Below, piece after piece: positions 55,550 to 63,458 of a DNA stretch of 64,000 nt (position 1 is the stretch's first letter; the number at the start of each line of letters is the position of its first letter). This DNA comes from Myxosarcina sp. GI1. Lineage in GTDB: Bacteria > Cyanobacteriota > Cyanobacteriia > Cyanobacteriales > Xenococcaceae. Under the pieces are notes generated by a model that saw nothing but the letters and a program-made list of their open reading frames with translations, was not told the DNA's origin and ran no database searches. The position numbers were made by a program, and so were the translations under genes. The stretch is from the NCBI RefSeq assembly GCF_000756305.1, contig NZ_JRFE01000023.1, positions 63,612 to 127,611 of the forward strand. Direction: 5' to 3'.

Positions 55550-56159
55550 GTTTACAAAAAATATTAATAAATGTTACTGGATCGCTATTTAAGTAAGTAG
55601 GTATTTATTAACCGCACAACGGCAAAAGACAGTAAATCACGAACATCCTTTCAACTAATAGTCGTCAAAGATTATTTTAAATTAGTCTACTTACTTAACT
55701 TCTATATTTATTTCTTTTGTCTTCTGGTTTCCGTACTAATTCAAACACAAGGGAAAATCATATACATTTTTTTACTGTTATCTATCTAAAGTAAGAAGTT
55801 CTTGCCACCTAAAAACTAATTTTAAAAATAGTTTAGATTTTTATTCTTCTGCCTTTTGTCTTTATTTAAAGATTTAGTTTTGTAACAAAACAATTCTCGG
55901 TAATTATTAATACAAACTAACGCAACCATTGCAACTAAATAGGTTTCTTGAGTTTTGAAACATTAGCTGAAGATAAACACCAAATATTTTGGTAACAAAT
56001 TGCAAATTGTATACGGACTTACAGTAAATACTTTTTATTTCGCTCACTGTATACAGTATATTGTTTGGCAAATGTTCTAGGTTAATTAATTTTTCGCATC
56101 GATTGGCAAGTAAGAATTTCAGACAAATTTAGCTTTTAGTTTGTAGGCAATAGCAAATC
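55550..56159. other. Long upstream region of the ABC transporter operon
   Basis: 610 AT-rich bases between divergently oriented genes. No gene is visible. It contains an NtcA-like site at 56009-56022 and inverted ACAGTA/ACTGTA motifs at 56021-56060, described separately. Confidence 0.55.
56009..56022 (+). promoter_or_regulatory. Possible NtcA site upstream of the ABC operon
   Basis: GTATACGGACTTAC fits GTA-N8-TAC exactly. NtcA is the cyanobacterial nitrogen regulator. The nearest TAN3T (TACAGT, 56052-56057) is about 29 bases away, longer than the usual 22-23, so activation from here is uncertain. The site lies 138 bases before the start codon. Confidence 0.35.
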
Positions 56160-57344
56160 ATGAATATTAATACTGCGACCAGTGTTACGACCAAACCAAA
56201 GCGATCGCAAATCGAACGAGATTTACAAAATAACGCTGCTGGTGTCTCGATGATTGACGTAACCAAGAAATACGGTACGTTTACAGCAGTAGAGGATCTA
56301 ACCTTAGAAATCCCTGCGGGATATTACTGCTGTTTGCTCGGTCCTAGCGGTTGCGGAAAAACTACAGCATTGCGGATGATTGCAGGACACGAAGAAGTAA
56401 CCAAAGGCGATATTTTTATTGGCGATCTAAAAGTAAACAGTATACCAGCAGCCAAACGCAGTACCTCGATGATGTTCCAGAGTTATGCCTTGTTTCCACA
56501 CAAGACAATTTGGCAAAACATCGAGTTTGGACTAAAGATGCAAAAAGTGCCAGCAGCAGCAAGACGCACTAGAGTTGGCGAAATGTTGGACTTAGTGGGA
56601 TTGAGTCACTTGAGCGATCGCCTGCCAGACCAACTCAGTGGCGGACAAAGACAGCGAATTGCTTTGGCACGTTCGTTAGTAACTCGTCCTCAAGTGTTGA
56701 TGCTCGATGAACCCTTAAGTGCCTTGGATGAAAACCTGCGGGTAAGGATGCGAACGGAATTGCGTAAAATTCAAAAGCAATTTGGCATGACCTTTATCCA
56801 GGTAACGCACCATGTTGAAGAAGCCTTTTCTCTTTCCGATCGCATTGTGGTTATGACTCACGGGAAGATCGACCAGGTTGCCAGTCCTGACGAACTGTTC
56901 GACACTCCCGCTTCTCAGTTTGTCGCTAAGTTTATGGGCGATAATAATATCTTCAAAGGGAAGGTAATCAACTGTGTTAAAGATGCCGAACTAGATTTAA
57001 TTCAACTAGAAGTAGCAGATTTGGGAACTATTTTCTGTCGCGGACATGGAGTTGCTGTAGGTACGGAAGCCGCCTGTTCGATTCGTCCCGATTTAATGTC
57101 GGTCGAACCATACACTCCCGATATTCCCGCCCAATCTTCCCTGGCTGCCAATCAAATATCGGCTCGAATTACCGCAGTAGAAATGACGGGCTATGTAACG
57201 CGAGTTTCCCTAATGGCAGAATCGACAGGACAAGATTTACTTTACAAGATCCGTACCGAAGATTGGCGTTCTAACTCGATGCAAGAAGGACAATTAGTCG
57301 TTCTCAGTTGGTCAAAGGATAACTGTATTTTCCTTCCCTACTAA
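56160..57344 (+). CDS. ABC transporter ATP-binding protein, PotA-like
   Basis: 394 residues. The ATPase domain has Walker A GPSGCGKTTALRM (near 61-73), a Q-loop in MMFQSYALFPH, the signature LSGGQRQRIALARSLV, Walker B VLMLDEPLSALDE and the switch His in QVTHHVEEA. A TOBE-type domain follows from about 265, with the ending QLVVLSWSKDNCIFLPY. This is the spermidine/putrescine/iron subfamily. An N-terminal extension of about 30 residues is present. It energises import through the two permeases at 61182 and 62340, with the binding protein at 57992. Confidence 0.93.
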   Translation: MNINTATSVTTKPKRSQIERDLQNNAAGVSMIDVTKKYGTFTAVEDLTLEIPAGYYCCLLGPSGCGKTTALRMIAGHEEVTKGDIFIGDLKVNSIPAAKRSTSMMFQSYALFPHKTIWQNIEFGLKMQKVPAAARRTRVGEMLDLVGLSHLSDRLPDQLSGGQRQRIALARSLVTRPQVLMLDEPLSALDENLRVRMRTELRKIQKQFGMTFIQVTHHVEEAFSLSDRIVVMTHGKIDQVASPDELFDTPASQFVAKFMGDNNIFKGKVINCVKDAELDLIQLEVADLGTIFCRGHGVAVGTEAACSIRPDLMSVEPYTPDIPAQSSLAANQISARITAVEMTGYVTRVSLMAESTGQDLLYKIRTEDWRSNSMQEGQLVVLSWSKDNCIFLPY

Positions 57345-57436
57345 CGAAAGTCAAAAGTCAAAAGGGAAAAGTCAAAAACTAAATCTCATATAAAAAAGGA
57401 GTTTGAGGTACTTATGAAGATCGCTAAGGACAAAAA

Positions 57437-57805
57437 CTATTTTTTTCTATTTTCTTTGGCTTTAATAATCATTGAGGCGAGAATGTTCATTAATTCATTT
57501 ATTTCATTTAAAAGAGGAAGCAATCTAGTTTCTGGAATTAAATTGGTAGCAATAAGTAAGCGTATCCAATATCTAGTTTCTCTGGCTTCTTTGAGAGCAA
57601 TTTCTAATTTATGGATAAAATCAGCAGTACTTTGGGCTGCTCTGGATTCTTCCACGTTCGCACCAATAGAAGTTCCCGATCTGATTAACTGGTTAGATAA
57701 TGCTTTGACGGTTGACTGTTTTTTATTAAGAAAACAACAAAGATTAACAACTCTAACAGAAAACTGAAAAGTTCGTTCGCAAATATCAAACGGCTTATCC
57801 GTCAT
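57437..57805 (-). CDS. Four-helix-bundle protein (23S rRNA intervening-sequence type)
   Basis: About 122 residues. The start is taken at ATG 57805 (MTDKPFDICERTFQF); another ATG lies two codons upstream. The typical pattern is complete: ERTFQFSVRVVNLC, LIRSGTSIGANVEESRAAQS, FIHKLEIALKEARETRYWI and LLNEINELMNILASM. This family was first found inside 23S rRNA intervening sequences and is now known as stand-alone small proteins of unclear function. Here it lies antisense between the ATPase and the binding-protein genes, with a palindrome element just beyond its 5' end. Confidence 0.88.
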   Translation of the reverse strand: MTDKPFDICERTFQFSVRVVNLCCFLNKKQSTVKALSNQLIRSGTSIGANVEESRAAQSTADFIHKLEIALKEARETRYWIRLLIATNLIPETRLLPLLNEINELMNILASMIIKAKENRKK

Positions 57806-57864
57806 CGTCATAAATTCATTTTGACAAATTCTGTCCCATCTTAACTTTTTGATTTCAAATTTTT

Positions 57865-57961
57865 GCATCGCGGCGCGTTCCCTAGCGTCATAAGACGAAC
57901 AGCGCGTACGCGCAAACGCCGCTAGGCGGCTTTGAGGCGATAGCCTCTGTGGATCGCCGCT
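57865..57961 (+). repeat. Palindrome-rich element, long form
   Basis: Begins GCATCGCGGCGCGTTCCCT and ends TCGCCGCT. The outer arms GCGGCG (57870-57875) and CGCCGC (57955-57960) match those of the short form at 59354. Inside are GCGCGTACGCGC (57902-57913), GCCGC-TAG-GCGGC (57918-57930) and GAGGC-GATA-GCCTC (57934-57947). It stands 31 bases before the binding-protein start. Confidence 0.85.
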
Positions 57962-57991
57962 CTTTTTAACTTTTAGCTTTTGACTTTTTCT

Positions 57992-59287
57992 ATGATTAAT
58001 CGGCGCACACTGCTTAAAACAGGATTGGCAGCAGGGGCTACAAGTATGGCAGCAATTAGTTGTTCGCCTAAAAAAGAAGCTGCTAACCAAAGTCCTACTC
58101 TAATTACTAACAAAATCAAAGACGTTACTTTACGTTTTGTCGGCACTGGGGCGGCTCAAAATAATGATATTCGCGATCGAGCAGAAAAAGATCTGGGTTT
58201 CAAGCTGCAAATGCGCGCTCTCAGTACGGCTGAGGTAATTCAAATCGGCATCAGCCAGCCCAAACAATACGATATTTTTGACGGTGAATTCTTTTCCCTA
58301 CCTTTGGTTTTTCCTTCGGGAAATCTGCAAGCGATCGAGGTCAGTCGGATTAAACAATTTGACAAAATTACGCCAATTTTTACTACAGGAGAATTGTATT
58401 CGGGGGCGAGAGTAAATAACTCTCAAGGAACGGCACCGCGAAAGGTAATGTTTGTTAGAGGCAAAGATTCGACAGAATTTGCACCAGAACCGACAAACTG
58501 GGCGACGATTATTCCCTACCAGTATGGTGCCGATACTTTAGGCTATCGTCCCGATTTGGTAGGCAGAAAAATTGAATCTTGGGCAGAGTTATTCAATTCC
58601 GAATTTAAGGGCAGAACTTCTTTGCTAGATATTCCTTCAATTGGAATTATGGATGCGGCGATGGTATTGGAGGCGCAGGACTTGATGAATTTTGCCGATA
58701 AAGGCAACATGACTAAAGAAGAATTAGACAAAGTAACCGCAATTTTAATCGATCGCAAGCAGGACGGTCATTTTCGCGCATTTTGGAAAACCTTTGACGA
58801 GTCGGTTAACTTTATGGCATCGGGGGAAGTAGTCTTACAGTCGATGTGGTCGCCTGCCGTCACTGCCGTCAAAGCCAGGGGACTGCCCTGTATTTATGCA
58901 CCTTTAAAAGAAGGCTATCGCGGTTGGGGCGGTGGTTTGGGATTATCAAAAAATCTCTCTGGCATCGAACTAGATGCAGCTTATGACTATCTCAATTGGG
59001 TAGTAGATGGCTGGATAGGCGGGTTTTTGAGCAGACAGGGTTACTACAGTGCCACCCCTGAAAACGCCAAGAAGTTTATGAAACCAGAAGAATGGGACTT
59101 TTGGTATGAAGGCAAACCTGCCGCCATTGAGATAGTCGATCCTTATGGCGAGAAAATCGAATCTAAAGGTGCGGTAAGAGATGGCGGATCATTTCGCGAT
59201 CGCGTCGGCGATATAGTTTGCTGGAATTCATTCATGCAAGAACAAGTATATCTCGTCTACAAATGGACGGAATTTATCGTGGCGTAG
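57992..59287 (+). CDS. ABC transporter solute-binding lipoprotein, PotD-like
   Basis: 431 residues from the ATG at 57992 (a TTG four codons before is less likely). The start combines a twin-arginine motif (INRRTLLKTGLAAGA) with a lipobox (MAAISC), so it is probably a Tat-exported lipoprotein. The body is a periplasmic binding protein of the spermidine/putrescine class: YDIFDGEFFSLPLVFPSGNL, WATIIPYQYGADTLGYRPDL, FKGRTSLLDIPSIGI and WVVDGWIGGFLSRQGYYS. The acidic residues that would bind polyamines are not conserved clearly enough to name a ligand. It is the specificity partner of the ABC genes around it. Confidence 0.9.
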   Translation: MINRRTLLKTGLAAGATSMAAISCSPKKEAANQSPTLITNKIKDVTLRFVGTGAAQNNDIRDRAEKDLGFKLQMRALSTAEVIQIGISQPKQYDIFDGEFFSLPLVFPSGNLQAIEVSRIKQFDKITPIFTTGELYSGARVNNSQGTAPRKVMFVRGKDSTEFAPEPTNWATIIPYQYGADTLGYRPDLVGRKIESWAELFNSEFKGRTSLLDIPSIGIMDAAMVLEAQDLMNFADKGNMTKEELDKVTAILIDRKQDGHFRAFWKTFDESVNFMASGEVVLQSMWSPAVTAVKARGLPCIYAPLKEGYRGWGGGLGLSKNLSGIELDAAYDYLNWVVDGWIGGFLSRQGYYSATPENAKKFMKPEEWDFWYEGKPAAIEIVDPYGEKIESKGAVRDGGSFRDRVGDIVCWNSFMQEQVYLVYKWTEFIVA

Positions 59288-59353
59288 AAGAAGCAGGGGA
59301 GCAAGGGTGCAGGGTGCAAGGGAGAAAATACCAATACTTCATTTTTGACTTTT

Positions 59354-59402
59354 GCATCGCGGCGCGTTCCCTTGCGTCTTTCGCCGACGCGGGGTCGCCG
59401 CT
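59354..59402 (+). repeat. Palindrome-rich element, short form
   Basis: Starts with GCATCGCGGCGCGTTCCCTT and ends TCGCCGCT. Outer arms GCGGCG (59359-59364) and CGCCGC (59396-59401); inner arms GCGTC (59374-59378) and GACGC (59386-59390). It lies between the binding-protein stop and the porin start, flanked by TTTTGAC and TTTTAAC sequence as at 57865. Confidence 0.85.
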
Positions 59403-59436
59403 CCTTTTAACTTTTTTTAGTGTGAGGAATAAAGTT

Positions 59437-61050
59437 ATGAATTTACTCGGATTATTTCTGAGGCTGGGTGGTACTGTCTTTGGATTTTTGCTAATGCTGA
59501 CTAATGTTGCTTACGGACAAGAGATTACTGAAGATTTATTAGATTCTAGCGATCCTCTATCTCAACTTACTAACGTATCTGAGTTAAAAGACGTTGCCCC
59601 AACAGATTGGGCTTACGAAGCACTAAGAGGCTTAGTAGAACGCTATGGTTGTATCGCTGGTTATCCAGACCAAACCTTTAGAGGTAGTCAAGCTTTGACT
59701 CGCTATGAATTTGCCGCTGGTTTAAATTCTTGTTTGAATCAGATCGAGCGATTAATTGCTCAGACTGAAACAATTTCACGAGACGATTTAGATACTTTAA
59801 GCAGATTGTCTCAAGAATTTGAAGCGGAATTAGCAACCATTGGCGGACGAGTAGACAATCTAGAAGCCAGAACTGCTTTTTTAGAAGATAACCAGTTTTC
59901 TACTACTACCAAGCTGGTAGGTCAAGCCTTATTTGCGGTAGCTGGTGCCTTTGGCGACGAAAAAGCCGACAGTGATGATTCGGTTGACGACGAAATCTTT
60001 TTCTCCGAACGGGTGCGTTTGGTACTCGATTCGAGCTTTAGCGGCAGGGATTTACTCAGAGTCCGCTTGCAGGCTGGTAATACTCCAGATCTCAGTGATG
60101 CAACGGGAACGAGAATGGCAAGGTTATCCTTTACTTCCCCAACCGACAATCAATTTACAGTCAATCAACTAGAATATCGCTTTCCCATTGGCGATAAGGG
60201 ACAGGTTTTTGTTGAAGCCTTTGGTTTTCTCGATTTGTTTGCCCCTACTCTCAATCCCGTAGACGGCGATTACGACACCACAATTTCTGGTTTCTCTCTT
60301 CGTAGTCCGATTTATTTTCAAAGTGGATTATCGGGGGTAGGTTTTCAATACGATGTAACCGAGTCGATTAATGTCTCTGGTGGTTATCTTGGCGGCGATC
60401 CGACGGCAAATAATCCTAACTCTGGGCTGTTTAACGGTCCTTATGGCGCACTAGCTCAATTAACTCTTTATCCCACTGAAAGTTTTGCTTTTGCCCTAAC
60501 TTACCTACGAGGTTATGACGACGGTAGCGCAAACGCTCCAGCAGGCGGATTTTTTGGCAGTGAAAATGCCACTACTCCCTTTGGTGAAGACGTTGCGGCA
60601 ATTCCCCCAGAAACAGGTGAGGAAGCAAGCGTTCCTGCTTCCGTACCCGTTGCCTATAACTCCTACGGGGTGGAGACTCAATATACTCTGAGTCCTAACA
60701 TTGTTTTGGGTGGTTGGGCAGGTTTGACCCAAGCCACAGCCAAAGGTGGAGTAAATGACGGTGCCGATGCAGATATTCTTTACTGGGCGGTAGTTTTATC
60801 TTTTCCCGATTTAGGTAAAGAAGGAAATTTGGGAGGTTTGGTTTTCGGTCAGCCTTCTAAAGTAATTGACAATGAGGTGGACGAATTTGAAGACGAAGAT
60901 ACTTCTTATGCGATCGAGGCTTTTTATCGCTATCAACTAAACGACAACATCAACATTACTCCTGGTTTGCTAGTCATAACCAATCCCGAACACAACGAAG
61001 ACAACAGCACTGATTATATTGGCTTAATCCGTACTGTTTTTGCTTTTTAA
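59437..61050 (+). CDS. SLH-domain outer-membrane porin (cyanobacterial OprB/Som type)
   Basis: 537 residues from the ATG at 59437, preceded by GTGAGGAAT; a longer frame runs back through the repeat element and is rejected. A signal peptide ends at VAYGQ. An SLH domain (about 45-110) has LKDVAPTDWAYEALRGLVER and YPDQTFRGSQALTRYEFAAG, which anchors the protein to the cell wall. A coiled segment leads to a carbohydrate-selective-porin-type barrel ending in GLIRTVFAF. It lies inside an ABC importer operon, between the binding protein and the first permease. It may supply the matching outer-membrane pore (inference). Confidence 0.92.
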   Translation: MNLLGLFLRLGGTVFGFLLMLTNVAYGQEITEDLLDSSDPLSQLTNVSELKDVAPTDWAYEALRGLVERYGCIAGYPDQTFRGSQALTRYEFAAGLNSCLNQIERLIAQTETISRDDLDTLSRLSQEFEAELATIGGRVDNLEARTAFLEDNQFSTTTKLVGQALFAVAGAFGDEKADSDDSVDDEIFFSERVRLVLDSSFSGRDLLRVRLQAGNTPDLSDATGTRMARLSFTSPTDNQFTVNQLEYRFPIGDKGQVFVEAFGFLDLFAPTLNPVDGDYDTTISGFSLRSPIYFQSGLSGVGFQYDVTESINVSGGYLGGDPTANNPNSGLFNGPYGALAQLTLYPTESFAFALTYLRGYDDGSANAPAGGFFGSENATTPFGEDVAAIPPETGEEASVPASVPVAYNSYGVETQYTLSPNIVLGGWAGLTQATAKGGVNDGADADILYWAVVLSFPDLGKEGNLGGLVFGQPSKVIDNEVDEFEDEDTSYAIEAFYRYQLNDNINITPGLLVITNPEHNEDNSTDYIGLIRTVFAF

Positions 61051-61132
61051 CCTCAAACACAAAGAATTTTGCTAATTTATTAATTTTTTGATTTTGAGCT
61101 TTTATTTATTTGCTGCCTATGAAAAGTTTTTG

Positions 61133-61174
61133 ACTTTTAACTTTTAACTTTTAACTTTTAACTTTTAACTTTTT
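61133..61174. repeat. Tandem heptamer CTTTTAA, five to six copies
   Basis: ACTTTTA units follow one another up to seven bases before the permease ATG at 61182. Related TTTTGAC/TTTTAAC pieces recur at 57350-57380, 57840-57990, 59345-59410, 62305-62335 and 63160-63200, always between genes of this operon. Confidence 0.8.
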
Positions 61175-61181
61175 CAGGCTT

Positions 61182-62033
61182 ATGTCCAATAACAAAATAT
61201 CTACTTACTTATTGGCAACACCGCAGACATTAATCTTTGTACTGTTTTTGGTGTTACCAATTATCGCGATCGCCATTGTCAGTTTTTGGAATTTTAATGG
61301 CTTTGCTATGACTCCAGGCTTTACTTTTGGTAACTACTTGGGGATTTTTACTTCCAAGGTCTATTTATCTACTTATCTCAATACTTTTAAATTTGCGGCG
61401 ATCGTTTGGTTGATTTGCTTGTTAATTAGCTATCCCGTAGCTTATTTTTTGGCATTTCATGTCAAAAGTCCCCAATGGCAGACGATTTGGTTTTTAGTCT
61501 GCACCGTTCCCTTTCTAACTTCTAATATCATTCGCATGATTGCCTGGATACCTTTTTTAGGCAGAGAAGGATTGCTCAATCAAGCTTTGATGGGACTGCA
61601 TCTGATCGATCGCCCGATCGAACTTTTTTTGTTTTCAGACTTTGCCGTCATTCTAGCTATGGTGCAGCTTTACTGTCTGTTTATGATTGCACCTATTTTT
61701 AACAGTATGGTCAGGATCGATCGCGCCTTGATTGCGGCGGCGGAAGATTTAGGTTCGTCGGGTGGGCAAATTCAAAAAGAAATTATCTTGCCTCTATCTG
61801 CCCCTGGAATTGCGATCGGCTCGATTTTTGTTATCACTTTAGTTATGGGCGAGTTTGCCACTATGCGTCTGATGAGTGGCGGTAAATCATCTTCTGTCGG
61901 TTATCTAATCAAAAATCAAATTGACAGTTTGCAGTATCCAATGGCAGCAGCTAACGCGATCGTCCTATTACTTTTAGCATTAATTATTGTGGCTTTAATT
62001 TTACGAACTGTAGACATTCGCAAACAACTTTAA
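61182..62033 (+). CDS. ABC transporter permease, PotB-like
   Basis: 283 residues with six membrane helices. The first lies at PQTLIFVLFLVLPIIAIAIV. The permease EAA-type loop that docks on the ATPase is IAAAEDLGSSGGQIQKEIIL followed by PLSAPG. It pairs with the permease at 62340. The start is seven bases after a tandem heptamer repeat, with no purine-rich ribosome site visible. Confidence 0.92.
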   Translation: MSNNKISTYLLATPQTLIFVLFLVLPIIAIAIVSFWNFNGFAMTPGFTFGNYLGIFTSKVYLSTYLNTFKFAAIVWLICLLISYPVAYFLAFHVKSPQWQTIWFLVCTVPFLTSNIIRMIAWIPFLGREGLLNQALMGLHLIDRPIELFLFSDFAVILAMVQLYCLFMIAPIFNSMVRIDRALIAAAEDLGSSGGQIQKEIILPLSAPGIAIGSIFVITLVMGEFATMRLMSGGKSSSVGYLIKNQIDSLQYPMAAANAIVLLLLALIIVALILRTVDIRKQL

Positions 62034-62339
62034 AAAAGGCAAAAGGCAAAAGGTAAAAATTATCGGTTTTTATAATGAAAAAAATTTTTAAACTAGCAAC
62101 AATTTTCGATGGCTGAATACATTTTTGGGTAAATTACTACTCTAGTCGTTCTAATTAATTTCCGTACTATCTTAGTAATTTGTTTGGAGGGATTAGGGAT
62201 TGGGGACGAGGGATTAAAGAGAAAGAAATAGTACATATTTTCGTATGTTTTTTGCTTAGAAAGACCATAAAATTAGTTTTTTGCAACTCTGTAATTATTG
62301 TTTTTTGACTTTCAACTTTTTATTTTTGACTTTAAAATA
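62034..62339. other. Intergenic spacer inside the ABC operon
   Basis: 306 bases with AAAAGGC and GGATTAGGG/GGGGACGAGG-like low-complexity runs and TTTTTGAC repeats. No gene is seen. It is long for a spacer between permease genes and may be a site of past insertion. Confidence 0.5.
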
Positions 62340-63155
62340 ATGGCTAAATCTAAAAGACCAATTTCTTATTATTTTCTAGCGGCTTTCTTTGGTTTGTTTG
62401 TTTTATTTCTCTATGGTCCGATGTTTGTGATGTTTTTGCTGTCCCTTCAAGGACCGAAGGGAACGCTAACTTTTCCCATGCGTGGCTTTAGTTTTTATTG
62501 GTTGCAATCTGTATTTGAAGAACAACGGGTAGGAAATTTTGTCGAGGCATTTAGCCGATCTTTTTCTTTAGCAATAATTATTGCTCTAATTACAGTTGTT
62601 TTTAGTGTTTTGGCAGGATTGGCTTTTCGCAAGCAATTTAAAGGTTCTAGCGTAGTTTTTTATCTTACTATTTCTAGTTTGATCGTTCCTAGTATTTTAG
62701 TTTCTTTAGGTATTGGAATTTTATTTAGTCTGATCGATTTACCAGTTCAATGGTTTTCTTCAGCTTTGGCAGGACATCTAACCTGGACATTGCCCTTTGC
62801 TTTTTTAATTATGTTAGGAATCTTCGGTCGTTTTAATCCTGCTTATGAAGAAGCTGCTCGCGATTTGGGTGCTAGCGAAACCACTACTTTTTGGGAAATA
62901 GTTTTTCCTTTAATTGCTGCTAGTGTAGTCGGTGTGGCTTTACTTGGATTTACTCTTTCATATGATGAATTTACGCGGACTTCGCTAATTTCTGGCGAAA
63001 CTAATACCTTGCCGTTAGAAATTTTTGGCATGACTACTAATGTTACTTCTCCCGCACTATATGCCTTAGGAACTCTAACTACTATCTTTTCTTTTGCTCT
63101 AATTGGAGTTGCACTATTTGCTATGAAAATGTTATCTCGTCGTCAAACAAAATGA
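62340..63155 (+). CDS. ABC transporter permease, PotC-like
   Basis: 271 residues from the ATG at 62340; the 14 residues encoded upstream come from repeat sequence (FDFQLFIFDF) and are rejected. Six helices are present, the first at YFLAAFFGLFVLFLYGPMFV. The docking loop is YEEAARDLGASETTTFWEIV followed by FPLIAAS. A TSLISGETNTLPLEI segment near the end is typical of PotC/PhnE-like permeases. It is the second half of the membrane channel with the permease at 61182. Confidence 0.92.
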   Translation: MAKSKRPISYYFLAAFFGLFVLFLYGPMFVMFLLSLQGPKGTLTFPMRGFSFYWLQSVFEEQRVGNFVEAFSRSFSLAIIIALITVVFSVLAGLAFRKQFKGSSVVFYLTISSLIVPSILVSLGIGILFSLIDLPVQWFSSALAGHLTWTLPFAFLIMLGIFGRFNPAYEEAARDLGASETTTFWEIVFPLIAASVVGVALLGFTLSYDEFTRTSLISGETNTLPLEIFGMTTNVTSPALYALGTLTTIFSFALIGVALFAMKMLSRRQTK

Positions 63156-63458
63156 AGAAAAAAATTCAAAAGTCAAAAATGAAAAGTCAAAAGAAAAAAC
63201 ATGACCAATTATTAAACAATGAACGGCGAACAGTGAACGTTGATGACTGTTAATTGCTCATTGATAAATGGTAAATAAAATGATTTATCTACTTAAAAAC
63301 TTGTAGTAAAAAATACAGTAATTTTTTTTATTTTTTACTAAAACGTGTACTGTATATGTTTATATTTCGCTCTAGCTTTTTGCTCGAAAATAATACAACT
63401 CGATCGATTATTCAAAACGCACTCATAAATAACTTGAATTTTGTTTGGATAGAGAGTA
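63156..63458. promoter_or_regulatory. Upstream region of the NCS2 permease, with inverted ACAGTA/TACTGT motifs
   Basis: 303 AT-rich bases. ACAGTA (63315-63320) and TACTGTATA (63348-63356) form an inverted pair like the one before the ABC operon at 56021-56060. An AAAAGTCAAAA low-complexity run lies at 63165-63200. No other gene is visible. Confidence 0.4.

Noticed and set aside
55550..56159. Riboswitch upstream of the ABC operon
   Set aside because: I could not find a conserved aptamer core (guanidine, purine or other); only protein-site-like motifs are visible.
57806..58090. Longer N-terminus for the four-helix-bundle protein
   Set aside because: The added residues come from the palindrome element and from antisense of the binding-protein gene.
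59218..59436. Longer N-terminus for the porin
   Set aside because: The extension overlaps the binding-protein gene, runs through the palindrome element and lacks a signal peptide; the ATG at 59437 has one.
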